64,000 nt of DNA from Hevea brasiliensis (GCF_030052815.1 NC_079504.1:90525909-90589908), one strand, 5' to 3'; numbered from the stretch's first letter, positions 10,571 to 21,956 are shown. The notes: generated by a model from the letters alone, not told the origin. Translations and numbers: made by a program.

Positions 10571-10650
10571 ATAATCGGGCATAAAAGCCATGAATACGGG
10601 CATAAAGCCATGAATACGAGCATAAAGCCATGAATACAGGCATAAAACCT
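10571..10650. repeat. 20-bp tandem repeat in family-A LTR
   Basis: Four consecutive units of about 20 bp share GGCATAAAGCCA and TGAATAC, with clean 20-bp steps at 10591, 10611 and 10631. Each unit has an imperfect GGC..GCC inverted repeat. Related but diverged arrays occur in the other family-A-like LTR near 35500-35690. Confidence 0.8.
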
Positions 10651-11893
10651 TTCGCAGTACTGCTAAAACTGTTAAAACAATACCCTATTGGCATGCCAAA
10701 CTATTCAAACCAATCTTGTTAGGTATACTTGGGCATTTGATACTTTAAAATTCTTCAATCTTTGAATTTCAACTTTTAGTGTTACTATTCATTTCATTGG
10801 TCAACAAGAAAGTTGACTTTTGCATAGAAAGTAGGTACATTGACTTTGGCACTTCAAACATACCACATTTTTCATTTAAAACTTGTTGGAAGTGATCACC
10901 ATTACCATTTCTAGGCTTAAACCAAGGGAAACAAAATTTTCAGTTTTTGAAGCTTAACTTTACTATTCCATTAAGCACTGTTATAGTGGGAATTTGAGGA
11001 AATGGTAAACATGAAAGTTGTTCCTTATTTTGTCTAGTTGAATTTCTTTTTTTGAATCACTCCATTTGGAGTTTTGTAGCTCAAGTTATGGCCAAAATAA
11101 GTTTACTGTTCACGCACTCGTCTCACTGAAATTTTGGGTTTTGACAGATTTTGGTCCAACTTTGGTCAGTAATTTGACTAAGTTAAGTTCATAATTTGGT
11201 CTAACTTTCTTCATGTGAAATGTTCTACCATGCCTTAGGTTTCCATCGGTTTAAGAATCGCCTAAATCCGAGTTTTCTAGAGAGAGTTATAGCCATCCAA
11301 ACATTACTGCTCAAGTGAAAATCTGCAGAGTTGCAGGTTTGATAACTTAACTTTGCTCAATAATTTGAATGGGTTAATGGCATAATTTAGGGTGATGTTC
11401 TTCATGAAAGTTGTTTGTCTATATCTTATCTTGTTGCTGTAAAAATTTCAGGTCAATTTGACCATTCTACAGTGAGTTATTACTGTTCATTTGGTCAATT
11501 CTGCAGAATCAGTTGCAGGGTATCCGGATTGGGGCCAAGTTTTGGTCCTCTTGCTTTGGTCTTTTGGGCATGGTTTCTTCAGCAAAAATGTGCCATTATA
11601 AGCCTAGTTTCATGTCCAATTGGCCAAACACCAATTGGACCTACACAGCCAAAGTTATGGCTGTCTAAGTGGACTAAAATTTCAGTCACCCTGCTGCACT
11701 TACAAGGCAGCCTACTCATTCCCTTTGCCATGCTACATTTCAGTCCAAATTATGATCAACTTACCTAAAATGGTCACTAATTGACCCTTATAATGTTCTT
11801 TCACAATTTCATAAGCTAAATCCAAGTTTCACACCTCAAAACCCTAATTTCCATTATAAATTTTCACAACTACCTTAATTAATCACTTTCATT

Positions 11894-11896
<3 letters not shown>

Positions 11897-11975
<79 letters not shown>
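11897..11975. repeat. (TA)n microsatellite
   Basis: An uninterrupted TA dinucleotide run of about 79 bp inside the solo LTR at 9413-13015. It is absent at the corresponding places in the other family-A copies, so it expanded in this copy. Confidence 0.95.
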
Positions 11976-11978
<3 letters not shown>

Positions 11979-13020
11979 TAACATCCTCTCTAGTTCACTC
12001 TAAGTCCATCAAGACACTCAATCATGTTCCTTCTTTAGGGTCACAAAAATCATGGTGGACATACACATAACTTTTATTCATTTAAGTTACAAATTCATAC
12101 TTGTTTCAAGTCTCTAGCATGGGATTAAAGAGTTTTAAGTATATATGTGCACTAACCTCTTGTAGGGCAGAATTTTCCCAAGTTAATCTTCACTTTCTTT
12201 CCCTTTCTAGGCTGCCAAACACTTCCCAAGAGGTAGAGACAAGTTTTTAGTGAAGGGACTTAGGGTTTTATAGTGCAAATTCATGGGAAAATGGAAGTAA
12301 TTAAAGAAAACTTCCATGGAGGGTTATGGAGGAGAGGATCACGTTTTGAAGAAGAAGATGGCTGCTTGTTTTTGGTCTTCCTTGGTCTTTATTTATCTCT
12401 TTTATTAATTAGTTAAATGGTTACTTAATTGTGATTGGTTATGGCTTTTAAATGACATGATCAAGATGTCATAAATTGTTTTTTATTTCATTTTCCTTTT
12501 CTTTTATCCACTACTCATTTCCAATTTCATTTTTAGAAAAATTTATTCATATTTTATGTCATATTAATTATTTACTTAACTGGACAAGTCAGCCAAAAAT
12601 CACCTCTGAAGGCGAAATGACCAAAATGCCCTCCGTTTGGCTTAACGGGTCAAAATTGTCTGTACCGATTGAAAAATTTTTCTAAATATTTTCTTGGCAT
12701 TCTAATGCCATAGGAACCTCAATGACCCTTCTCTGGAGTCCCAAAAATTATTTTATGAATTTTTTCCCGGGTCTAGGGCTCCTCGTTGCGAGAACCGCAA
12801 CTTCCCTCTGGGTTACCCATCGTTTGGGCACCGGCTCATTTGACTTGATTGTATTTTATTTCTAAAATTTTTCCTAAATTTTTCTTATTAATATTTGAGT
12901 TAATTTTGGTTCTTGACTTTAGTTTAAATATTTTTCCGGACGTTCTAGCTGTCCGGACCGACACCGGTCACCGGAACAGTAGAATGTACGGAGTTGCTAC
13001 CGGGAGGGTGTTACAATGAA

Positions 13021-13650
13021 TGCCATGCATATGCCCATTAGAATAAACATCAAACAAGTAATCAGAAGGACTGGTCATATTGTTGATCTTCGCCTTAAAA
13101 TCAGCATCAAGTATATCAGAAATGGAAACATTAGTATCACTACTGTGAGCATTACAAAAGACAGACTCAAACTTAGGGGTGTAGCTTTAGGTGCTTGGCT
13201 TTTATATACTCTTTAGATCAATGGTGCTGATTTTCTGCTCTAATTCTTTCACATGTTGTAACCCCTAATCATATGTCAAGGTAATTGCCCCCTCTTTCAA
13301 GAACTTAGGAGGCTTTAGATCTTTTTCCTTTTCTGTTGGCTCATAGCCCAAACCATGACTTGTGATCTGCCCCTTCATCTCAAGAAAAGTCACCAGACCA
13401 TCTATACTTTCTCCTAGGCCTATGCTAAGAAAAAACTTCATCCCTTTCTTAATAGTAGCCACTTGTAGATCCATCTAGTTTTCATAGATCCCAACAACTT
13501 AAAAATCAAACATTAGTGGAACTGAATCATCTAGTTATAATGCAACTATCTCCTCATCAGAATCAGTCCAGACATCCAAAAGACCCTCATCATAGCTAGA
13601 ATTATCACAAATATCAACAACCATTATAGACTGAGGTTCATAGGGCTTTC
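13021..13650 (-). pseudogene. Tat gag-pol linker / protease-side remnant
   Basis: The minus strand carries an interrupted frame. EMKGQITSHGLGYEPTEKEKD (about 13330-13390) is the LGY/LGF motif that follows protease in Tat elements. Further on are VKELEQKIS and DADFKAKIN. Stops occur near 13262 and in the 13480-13530 stretch. The protease active site itself is not convincing. It continues in phase with the Tat text left of the solo LTR. Confidence 0.5.
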
Positions 13651-13923
13651 GGATGGGTTGGATAGGTTAATTGGGCTTTTGGATGGGTTTGATAAAGTCA
13701 ATAATTCTGTTAAGATTATTTGGGGTGATGGAGATCATGTAGAGACTTGGTTTAGGTGAAATTTTTGGTTAGGCATAGAACTAGTGCAGGTGTTTAGTCA
13801 GTTTTCTGGGTCGGTTATTTTTTGGCATCAATTAGGTCTTAGATATCATGCTTAAGTTGGAAGCATCAGTCAGTATCATGACCATAGGTTTAGTGGAATT
13901 GGCAGTATTAGTTGATATCATAG

Positions 13924-14260
13924 CTAGGTGGGAGTGGATTTGATAGTGGTCTGGGTGCTAAGAGCTATAAGAGGTCTTGAGCTTTGAGACGCTCCAAAAC
14001 TTTGGAAAAGGGTTAGCTGAATTGGAGAAGGGTTAGCTGAATTGGAAAAATCTCCTTTGGGTGTGAGACATAATTGAACCTCAATAACTTTAATGTCACT
14101 TAACTGGTCCACCTCGGGGTCTCTTTCTAAATTTGACCACAATTTTCTCTTCTAGCTCAAATATCTTGGCGTTTAATATTTCATCAAGCATGGCCATAGT
14201 TTCTTCCATCTTAAGTAGTGTAGGTGAAATCCTTACTAATATCTTCCTTTCCCTAACCCA
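13924..14260 (-). pseudogene. Tat gag remnant
   Basis: A short minus-strand open piece (13924-14142) contains WSNLERDPEVDQLSDIK. Upstream of it, out of phase, the text MEETMAMLDEI is visible (about 14170-14210). The position, between the tRNA-Arg PBS leader and the pol remnants, suggests gag. The sequence alone is only weakly diagnostic. Confidence 0.35.
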
Positions 14261-15136
14261 AGTGACTTGATTGGAAGTCTCTTTGGTGTGTTTTGAGGCT
14301 ATGTTTGCTCAAAAAAATAAGATTTAAAGGTTAACCTAAGTATGCTATGTACATGAATATAATGCATGAATGGACCTTTTTTTTTTTTTTTGCCTTTACT
14401 TTTACAAAACCAAAATGGAACCATACTAATAGAACCAAAACTGAACCAAAACCAGACCATATAAACTGAACTAAAATCGGACCAAAGACTAAATTAAAAC
14501 CGAAAAAAAAATCTCCAGAACTGAATCTTCGCTCCCTTATACCTTCAACTCTCACACGCAAGGTAAGAAAAAAATTATATCCTAGGCTATAGTACACTGG
14601 ACACACCAGCTGGGGGTAGTCCAGGACGATCCTTCCCTCACAAACAAAGGATTTATATCCTTCAAGTTTAACCAAAAGTAAGCATCCTCTTGCTTAACAC
14701 GGATTTTGAAATAGACTTGGGCCTATACACACATTGGGTTTATGCATTGGCCTAGGTTAATCTCAATTACAACTAGAACTTATGGTTTGAACAGTAAGGT
14801 TATAAATCCAGCACAACAAAAATCTACGGGTATCTAAGGCTGAAATCTATGGTTCATGGGCTTCATCGGGTAGGAAAAGGGTCATCCATGCGAGAGCTTA
14901 TCCATTAAGCACAACGGCCGGAGCTGTGGCTCTTTTATATACTCGAAGGTACGGGCATGGAGTGCTAGCATTCACCAATTCATCATAGTTCAAGTAGAAC
15001 TATGGTCTCCTTGGCTAGTACTAACGGGGCTAAAAAGGATAAGGGTGATCCGTGTGATAGTGTAGTGCAATGCAAAAAGTTTAACAAAGGAATAATATTG
15101 ACAAATAAAAACATGTTGGAGTAACTATCCACTTAG
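14261..15136 (-). other. 5' leader of the Tat element
   Basis: About 0.9 kb between the gag remnant and the PBS without a convincing coding frame. The 114-codon minus frame at 14331-14675 is low-complexity and has no family features. A T-run lies at 14378-14391. Confidence 0.4.
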
Positions 15137-15154
15137 TCCCCAGTGGAGTCGCCA
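15137..15154 (-). other. Primer-binding site, tRNA-Arg type
   Basis: The minus strand reads TGGCGACTCCACTGGGGA, the complement of a tRNA-Arg 3' end and the hallmark PBS of Tat/Ogre retrotransposons. It is preceded by TT(G) and the LTR end CTACA at 15158. Confidence 0.85.
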
Positions 15155-15157
15155 AAC

Positions 15158-16600
15158 TGTAGGAGAGGGGCGTGAGACGAAATATCATCCACTAGAATTA
15201 TATAAAATGCACCAGGTAATACCCAGAAAAGATGGTGGAGTCACAATAGTCTCACTTAAGTACCACCTCCTTAGACAACATTTCCTAGACATGCACTTCA
15301 TACAATCCTAATAGAATCAAACCACTGATAAGTATCGTCTTCCATAACACTACCACGATACTAAAGATTTATGCCACAAAGACATAGATAGATAGGAGTT
15401 GCCACCCGGGTAATAACCGGGACATATTCAGTGTTTCTTCCGAGGGTCATGGATGGCAACTTACTCCTTGCAGAGTTTCCACAACCGTCATTACTATATC
15501 CCAATGTCTAGGTTCGGGATAGTGAGTACGTAAGAGGAAATTGTTAGGCACCCCTTACGCTTGGTCTAACCTCGTTAATTTGAGTGTCAGTCCTCTACTA
15601 ATGTTTCTAGAAATTTTGTTTATTATTCATTTATTAAACTTTATCCTAAAAATGCAATTTGAATCCTACACACGCAAATAATTCACAAAAAGGTTGTTGT
15701 TTACACATAATATTCATACCCAAGTAATTCCTATCTATAGGATTGCTAATTATTTAAATTATATTTACCAGATGACTAAAATTAATTTATTATTGAAAAT
15801 TTAATTTACAAATAAATTCAATTTCAAATAACCCTACGTTTATAACCTAATTAATTAATTTTCACCAAGTTACCCTGAAGATAATTGAACTAAGTTAATT
15901 ATGTACATGTGTAATTTATTCTAATATCACATAAAGCCCAAACAATCACAACCTAATAAAGATTTCTATCATGCAAATTTATTTTACAATTACCAAGTGT
16001 TAAATTAAATTTATTTCACATGCCAATGTTAGTTTAATTTACAAACAAAATTAATTTTAATTTATAAAGTATTTATTTAAATTAATTATATGCAAAAGTC
16101 AGTTACATTAAAAATAAAATTAATTTTAATTTACCAAATAAAAATTCTATTATTACTACAATTTCATGCCAATGGTTATTCGAGGAGTTTAGAGCTACTC
16201 ATTTATTGGTAAATGCAGTTGCTATTGGGGCAAGCTACCCTTAAAAAAAAGGTATTCTCTTCTAGTATGGCAATGATATCCCTAGCTTACTCTCATTTAG
16301 CTCCACATAAACTCCAGGCAAATGCCCTTTAAAAAATGTCGCTAGAAAGAAAGAAAAATTAAAAAAATTTTGGCCATTCCTCTCTTTAATTTTTTTTCCT
16401 TTTTTTATTTTTTATTTTTTTGTCTTCTCTTCCCCTCCTTTTTTTTTTTTCTTTTTTCCCCTCCTTTTTTTCATTTTTTATCAGTGGAGTATTTATAGAG
16501 TTTTGAAAGGAAGATGTGATAAGATTTGGAGACCTAGATTGATAAAATTCAAATAACTTAAACAACTAGGATTGCAGAATTTGAGTGAGATTGAGATATT
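15158..16600 (-). repeat. 5' LTR of the Tat element
   Basis: It starts (as LTR 3' end) at 15158 next to the PBS. A TATAAATA box on the minus strand is at 16490-16497, just inside pyrimidine-rich and poly-T stretches (16390-16470) that lie downstream of the presumed start site. U3 should extend to the right of 16.5 kb, but no TG end or TSD could be identified, so the right edge is a guess. Confidence 0.55.
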
Positions 16601-17914
16601 CATAATTTAAAAATTATTTTGCAATTTCAATATGTAAATCTTATTTTAAAATTATATTTTTTTTAATTGATGCCACTTGAAAAGAAGTGTTTTATGGCTA
16701 TAAATCTTTAATATAATCTTTTAATTTTTTAATAATAAAATTTTGATAATAATAATAATTCAAATACTATTTAATATATTAAAAAAGGTAAATTCTTATA
16801 AATAATTTTATGTGAAGAAAAAATGAATTTGTTTAATTTTTAATAACTCTATCATATAGTGTCTACCGATATTAATATGCTGACATCATCTTCACATATG
16901 ACATCAGCACCCTATTAATAATTTTTATATTATTTTTATTTTGTAACTTAAATACAAAAATCTGAAAGTACCTGTCATTGAATCAATAAATAAGAAAAAA
17001 AGTACTTCACCTCCTATAATTTTTTTTTAATTAATTATCAATCTTCATACTTAATATTGAATTGAAAACTAATCAATATTAATAATATATCATTATTAAT
17101 TTAGATACTTAAGAATTTTTTTTAACTTTCTATTTATTAATAATAAATTATTGCAATAAAAATATTGAAAAATAGTGAGTGAGATAAAAGGGAAAGTAAG
17201 AAAAATAGACAGAATATGTGTTATTTTTGTTTTCTTTTTTCTATTAATATCAGATCAACATGGTAATAAAAAATTTTGCAAAAATATGTTAAAAAGACTA
17301 TTATTTATATATGTTTCATATTATAAACTAAACAAACAACTTCATTATAAAGGCTAAAAATTATATGGCGAATAATGAAAGTTACACAAATTTAATCTTT
17401 TCATTTTGATTATCAGTTTGCCATGGTAACATTGTTGCATTCATCTTTATTATATGTTCAATCTACAAACATATATTTCAATAAAATTATGATAAAGATA
17501 CATAGTTAAATTATTTAACACTGCGTTTAAAAATTCGAATTAATACTCACATAATGTATAATTATAAAAAAAATAAAATTATCTTATTTTGAAAAATTTT
17601 ATTTTAAAATTTTACTGCATATGCAGAAAATTTTTCTAACTACAACTAATATAATAATAGATATAAAAAAAAATTCAACTATCTATATATTATATTGCAC
17701 TAATCAACTTATAATATTAAATATTGTTAAAACTTAATATTTTAATTTAATCAATTAAATTAATATTCAATTATTATTACGTGTTATAAACTATTTGATG
17801 CACGTATAGCACATATACTTCAAATGCTAATATAAAAAAAATTCACAAACTTTAATTTTAATATCATTAAGATCTCTTACTTATTATCACTAGTTTATAT
17901 TTTAACTTATAACT
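16601..17914. other. AT-rich intergenic sequence, no gene seen
   Basis: Very AT-rich sequence with short A/T runs. The only frame of note (17175-17357, 60 codons) is low-complexity and unlikely to be coding. It may include the outer part of the Tat LTR. Confidence 0.5.
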
Positions 17915-18632
17915 AAATTTCGCTATCCCTTGACTTAAATGAGTATATCACAATTGTTCCTTAACTTCAATTTGCATTACAAAAAATCATATACTTTAAT
18001 TTAATATATATTTTTCTTTAATTTTTTATAAAAATATTTATAATAAATTATAAATTATGATTATATATATTCTTTCAAACTTCTATAATTAGTTTAAAAT
18101 TTTAAATCTTTTTTTATTTTCAACTTATTTTTTAAAAAAATCATAATATTAGAAATAATCTAATATTTTTATAAATATTTAAAATTAATTGTTTAATTTG
18201 TCTTATTAACCAAAAAATATGCAATTACTTTTACTTTCTTAAAAAAATTAATAATATTATTTTTACTTATATAAATTTTTAATTCAATTTTAAATTAATA
18301 TCTAAAAAATTTCCATTTTATTCATCTTAGTTCTTTTTATTTATTTCAATGTCAAAAAGCTAGTATATATATATTATGTCAATAATGTTTAAGCTCTAAT
18401 TAAATATGAATTATTTTATTTAATTTTTATATAGGTTGATATTACATATAGTTTTTGTCTTTCTTTCTTATATTAGTATAATTATATATCCAATCTTAAA
18501 ATATTATTTAGCACATTTTGTTTTAAAACTATTTATTTATTAAATTAAGTTTAGAAAATTTTGTGAGACAAATTAAAGTTAAGGGATGGCTGTAGTACCT
18601 TCATTTAAGTTAAGGGACGATGAGTGAAATTT
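17915..18632. mobile_element. Inverted-repeat (MITE-like) element, about 0.72 kb
   Basis: The left arm, 17915-17973, reads AAATTTCGCTATCCCTTGAC... and ends TTAACTTCAATTT. The right arm, 18570-18632, is its imperfect reverse complement (AAATTAAAGTTAAGGGA... to ...GTGAAATTT). The arms are about 60 bp and the interior is AT-rich and non-coding. A third arm-like copy (right-arm orientation) lies at about 18717-18776. The target duplication was not resolved. The architecture suggests a non-autonomous DNA transposon or foldback element. Confidence 0.6.
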
Positions 18633-18849
18633 AACCAAAATTAATTGCAACCAATAACAGCATGTCATAAGAATTTTAATAATATTCATATTGAAATTTG
18701 AGAATTTTTATAAAACAAATTTAAGTTGAGAGCTAATATAACCATCTAAGTTAAAGGATTATTAATGAAATCAACCCATAAATGGGTCCATTGATCTGTT
18801 AAATTATAATAGCAGAGATAATGCAAAAAGATTGATCAGTACACTAGAC

Positions 18850-19113
18850 ATTCAAAAACTTAAATCTAAGTCTTAAGTCTTCCTATTTCATTCCCTCTGA
18901 ACTGATCAAATGATTCCCTTGTGTGTGTTTATGTTATATTCAAAATCTTAAATATAAGTCTCAAGTCTTCCTATTTCATTCCCTCTGAACTGATCAAATG
19001 ATAGCAAGAGGGATCAACTCAATAACTTCTTCTGCGTCGTCTGTGCGTGTATACGCGTGTATACGCGCGCGTATGAATCTGTCAAATAATAGCAAGAGGG
19101 ATCAACTCAAAGA
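18850..19113. repeat. Local segmental duplications 0.9-1.2 kb downstream of EXO70B1
   Basis: A 65-bp segment at 18850-18914 recurs at about 18938-19002, with the shared core TCTTCCTATTTCATTCCCTC. The end of the second copy, with AGCAAGAGGGATCAACTCAA, recurs at about 19091-19110. Between the latter two lies the alternating pyrimidine-purine tract at 19042-19075. Confidence 0.75.
19042..19075. other. 34-bp perfect alternating pyrimidine-purine tract
   Basis: Every step from 19042 to 19075 alternates pyrimidine and purine, built from TGTGCG, GTATAC and CGCGCG blocks, with GTATACGCG repeated. Such tracts can adopt left-handed DNA under negative supercoiling. Whether this one does is inference. 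Confidence 0.7.
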
Positions 19114-19985
19114 ACTTCCTCTCTACCCCTTCAAACCAGCAATCCGCTCTAACTGCTTCATCCCACAACATAAATCTTTTCCGCAACACATTTAAATAAA
19201 AATCATCAATTCACAAGGTTAATTCCCGTTCTTAGAGATTGTTGTTAATAAAAAATTTCTCCTACGTGGACTCCTAGCAATACATGTCGAACTAATCCCA
19301 TTCTTCCTCTGGAAGTCCATCAAATTACATAATGGATAAAAAGAAATTGTAAAGATCTAATTCCCACCCTTAAATATTCTTTACAAACGATAACATCCAA
19401 GTAACCTCCCCTTTTCATAATTTCACGCATGAATTTGGCAACGCGGTGTCAACCATCTCAATGACCACTGATTTGCCATTTGCTGTTTGGCTATACAATA
19501 ATGCACTTGGAATATACATTACTAGTGTACCACATACAGCATTTATAGTTTATTCTAACATCATGTAACTAACATTTGCTGAAAACTTGTTTCCTCCCAT
19601 AATGCAGTAACATAATCTAAGGAGATAAGACAAGCTTAATATATAACAAACTCATAATGTATCCACTTTACTTATTAGGGTTAAGTTGAGGAATTGGCTA
19701 GTTGCATGTGTTTCTAATGTTCTTACTAGTTTCTTATTGCTCAATTATCTGGTGATCATGCAAAATGAAATATTGACCCCTCAGTGTAACTAAATCCAAC
19801 TGTATAATAGCATTGATCATAGATGGCATAAAACAAAAACATAATTCATCTCATAAGCAGGATAACGACCTGATGATGTACCTATCTGAAATTTTCGTTC
19901 ACAAACAAACATTGAAAGAAACATTCCAATGTTTAGCGAAGGGTATATTCATTGAAAACGAAAATTCAAACTTCACAAATATACG
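19114..19985. other. Intergenic sequence downstream of EXO70B1
   Basis: No open frame or repeat was recognised. The part nearest the gene should contain the EXO70B1 3' UTR and polyadenylation site, but no single signal stands out. Confidence 0.4.
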
Positions 19986-20035
19986 TTAATGGAATAGGCA
20001 GCTTCTTACCTTAATGGAATAGGCAGCTTCTTACC
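19986..20035. repeat. 25-bp perfect tandem duplication at the EXO70B1 stop
   Basis: The 25-bp unit (TTAATGGAATAGGCAGCTTC plus TTACC) occurs at 19986-20010 and again at 20011-20035 without mismatch, ending one base before the stop codon of EXO70B1 (20037-20039). It lies in the 3' UTR and does not alter the protein. Confidence 0.95.
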
Positions 20036-20036
20036 T

Positions 20037-21956
20037 TTACCTTCTACTGCCAGCTGATCCACTTCCTCCTCGGAATAAATCATTAATATGGGCTTCTATG
20101 TCTTCCACGGTGTACTTGATATACTTGTCCGCATGCTTCCCAACTTCTGGAGAATTCTGAAATCTTTTAATAAAGTTTCCATATGCTGGCAGCAACAGGT
20201 TGGCCAAAGAGTTCCTCAACTCCTTTCTTTGCTGCTCATCAAATATTATCCATTGGGATTGAGTTTTGTAAATCTCCTCAAAGTGGGAATTAAAGAACTT
20301 CATCTTGTCTTTCATATACAAGGACTTCCCTGCAACATTAGTAGCTGCAGAGCCATTATCTGCTTTCAACATTCCCAAAACCTTATTCCATGAGCTTCGC
20401 TGGTAACTCATATGAAATTGCTTGAGTTTTGCTGCGTGTTTCCTGATCCAATCATCACCGAGAAGAGAACCCAATTCGCTATCCTTGACCTTTTGTACAA
20501 TATACCTTCCATTATTAATCATGAAAACAGAGCATAAAGCAGAGTCCCCGTAAATCTTAGATTTCATCTCTAAATTACTCTCTAATAGCTCCATAATCCA
20601 TGCCATTTGAACAGACAGTGAGGAGGAAGACGAATCCTTAGATGGAACAACATTAAGATTAACATTCTCCTCAAATACTTGTTGCAGCGTCTCTCTGGAT
20701 CGACAAGCAGCACGTAGATAATTCATCACGTACCGCGTGATGGGATGTATCCCACCACCAGGCACAGGAGCCTTGGCGGGGTCTCGCCGGATCAAATTCT
20801 CCAGCTCCATAAATATCCCTCTTATCGCTTCCCCTAACCTCTTCCATATTGCAACGGCATCGTTCCTAAGAACTAAACAGTACTGATCAGAGAAATTAAA
20901 CTCAAAATCGGGCATTAATTCTCTCAACGTCTCAAATAAATCCAGAATCTTAAATAACCGCTCTGGCGCCCGGCTCCCGATAGCCACCGCGTCTGCGAAA
21001 TTCAGAATCTGAATCGTGGATCCCCGACATACCTCCATGAACGACAAATCAGCAGCAGATGAGAACCCAAAAAACACGCGATCGCATAGACGACGCTCGC
21101 TTGGGAAGAGGATACGTAGCGCGACATTCGCTGCTTTAATCCACTTATCAATTTCGTCCTCAAGGTCTTGCCATGATATTTTCTGAACCTCTTCGATACT
21201 CAATTTCTGCATCCCTAATCTCGACATGCTTTCTTCCAGAAACTCTCTCCTGCAGCTACTGTACACATGTGAGCACTCTTTACCAAAACCGGCGACCACC
21301 ATTCGCCTAGCGATCTCATGAAGATCGTTAATCGTCCCAGACGGAAGCGCGTCGATCACAATATCGTAGTCGGTAAGCGGTTGGGCCACAGGGATCTGAT
21401 TGTGATCGTCACCGTTGGTCAAAATTGCGTCTTCGTCATCATCAGAATCAAACAAAAGGTTTCCTGTTGACTCGCCATTGGCATATGGCGGCGCCAGTTC
21501 AAACGACTCGCACCCACGGTCCATCAACAGCCTAAACTCCTCCTCCAGCCGAAACATAGCTTGCTGCATGAAATCCTCGGCGCGTACCAAACACGCGCTG
21601 ATGGATTTGTCTGCGGTGGCCATAGGGTTCCATTCTCTAATCATGGCGATTAATTCGTCAATTGAGTCGAGAAATGCAGAGGAATCGATAGAATCGGACC
21701 AGATCGGGTGATCGGCGACCACGTACTGAGAAATCTGACGTTCCAAAGACTCAAGGGTCTGTTCTAGAGAGGCGCAAGCTCTCAAATCGTCACCGGCAGC
21801 TCCGGCCATTTTCTCCGATAACTTCTCGCGAGAAAACCTACCGTCGAAGTTGGAAAAAATCTGCAAAATATCATCAGCCATGGATTCGTTGTGGCCTAGA
21901 GTCTTGGCTATGTGACGCGCCACCGCTATCAATTTCTCTTCGCCGTTGTCCTCCAT
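20037..21956 (-). CDS. EXO70B1: Exocyst complex subunit EXO70B1-like, 639 aa, intronless CDS
   Basis: EXO70 is a subunit of the octameric exocyst, which tethers secretory vesicles to the plasma membrane through lipid and GTPase contacts. Plant EXO70B1 proteins act in autophagy-linked transport to the vacuole, stomatal movement and immunity. Start ATG at 21956, TAA at 20037-20039. Residues 1-150 form the helical N-terminal part (EEKLIAVARHIAKTLGHNES at 6-25, typical for the B1 clade). An acidic linker DSDDDEDA is near 170-177 and IPVAQPLTDYD at 188-198. The EXO70 C-terminal domain spans about 240-628, with SSCRREFLEES (233-243), SERRLCDRVFFGF (286-298), HPITRYVMNYLR (404-415), NNGRYIVQKVKD (481-492) and KYIKYTVEDIEAHI (611-624). 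Length (about 620-640 aa usual) and the single exon fit the family. It has no stops or frameshifts. No gene neighbours it; repeats start within 3-4 kb on both sides. Naming B1 rather than B2 is by sequence memory. Confidence 0.93.
   Translation of the reverse strand: MEDNGEEKLIAVARHIAKTLGHNESMADDILQIFSNFDGRFSREKLSEKMAGAAGDDLRACASLEQTLESLERQISQYVVADHPIWSDSIDSSAFLDSIDELIAMIREWNPMATADKSISACLVRAEDFMQQAMFRLEEEFRLLMDRGCESFELAPPYANGESTGNLLFDSDDDEDAILTNGDDHNQIPVAQPLTDYDIVIDALPSGTINDLHEIARRMVVAGFGKECSHVYSSCRREFLEESMSRLGMQKLSIEEVQKISWQDLEDEIDKWIKAANVALRILFPSERRLCDRVFFGFSSAADLSFMEVCRGSTIQILNFADAVAIGSRAPERLFKILDLFETLRELMPDFEFNFSDQYCLVLRNDAVAIWKRLGEAIRGIFMELENLIRRDPAKAPVPGGGIHPITRYVMNYLRAACRSRETLQQVFEENVNLNVVPSKDSSSSSLSVQMAWIMELLESNLEMKSKIYGDSALCSVFMINNGRYIVQKVKDSELGSLLGDDWIRKHAAKLKQFHMSYQRSSWNKVLGMLKADNGSAATNVAGKSLYMKDKMKFFNSHFEEIYKTQSQWIIFDEQQRKELRNSLANLLLPAYGNFIKRFQNSPEVGKHADKYIKYTVEDIEAHINDLFRGGSGSAGSRR

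Larger units (their letters stand above)
9413..13015 (-). mobile_element. Solo LTR, family A (chromovirus type), 3.6 kb
   Basis: The ends are TGTAACACCCTCCCGG (minus, from 13015) and ...GGGGTGTCACA (at 9413). ATGAA occurs at 9408-9412 and 13016-13020, a perfect 5-bp target-site duplication. No internal region is present, so it is a solo LTR left by LTR-LTR recombination. It contains a (TA)n tract of about 78 bp at 11897-11975, a 20-bp tandem repeat at about 10571-10650 (unit core GGCATAAAGCCATGAATAC), and repeats of the module with AGTTATGGCC and TACTGTTCA described in the findings. Family membership rests on end sequences shared with 24764, 28924 and 63278. Confidence 0.9.
7813..16600 (-). 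mobile_element. Tat/Ogre-like Ty3/gypsy element, decayed and split
   Basis: Minus-strand order is: LTR (right, from about 16.6 kb to 15158), tRNA-Arg type primer-binding site, a leader of about 1 kb, gag remnants, a protease-linked region, then after a solo-LTR insertion (9413-13015) the pre-RT segment, RNase H/integrase remnants and a 3' untranslated region with repeated motifs. The PBS and the pre-RT and integrase signatures match Tat/Ogre elements. The core RT and the integrase catalytic core are deleted. The element's outer ends are approximate. Confidence 0.7.

Noticed and set aside
10571..10650. Short regular repeats as a CRISPR array
   Set aside because: Units are contiguous without spacers and lie in a plant LTR.
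11415..11768. 117-codon plus-strand frame
   Set aside because: Inside the solo LTR at 9413-13015 and antisense to it; the matching part of other family-A LTRs is not open.
14331..14675. 114-codon minus-strand frame with Phe/Val-rich segments
   Set aside because: It falls in the Tat leader, is low-complexity and has no membrane-protein family signature.
15137..15154. tRNA-like sequences (here and at 37578, 49648, 60473) as tRNA genes
   Set aside because: Only the 12-18 bases complementary to tRNA 3' ends are present, next to LTRs: primer-binding sites.
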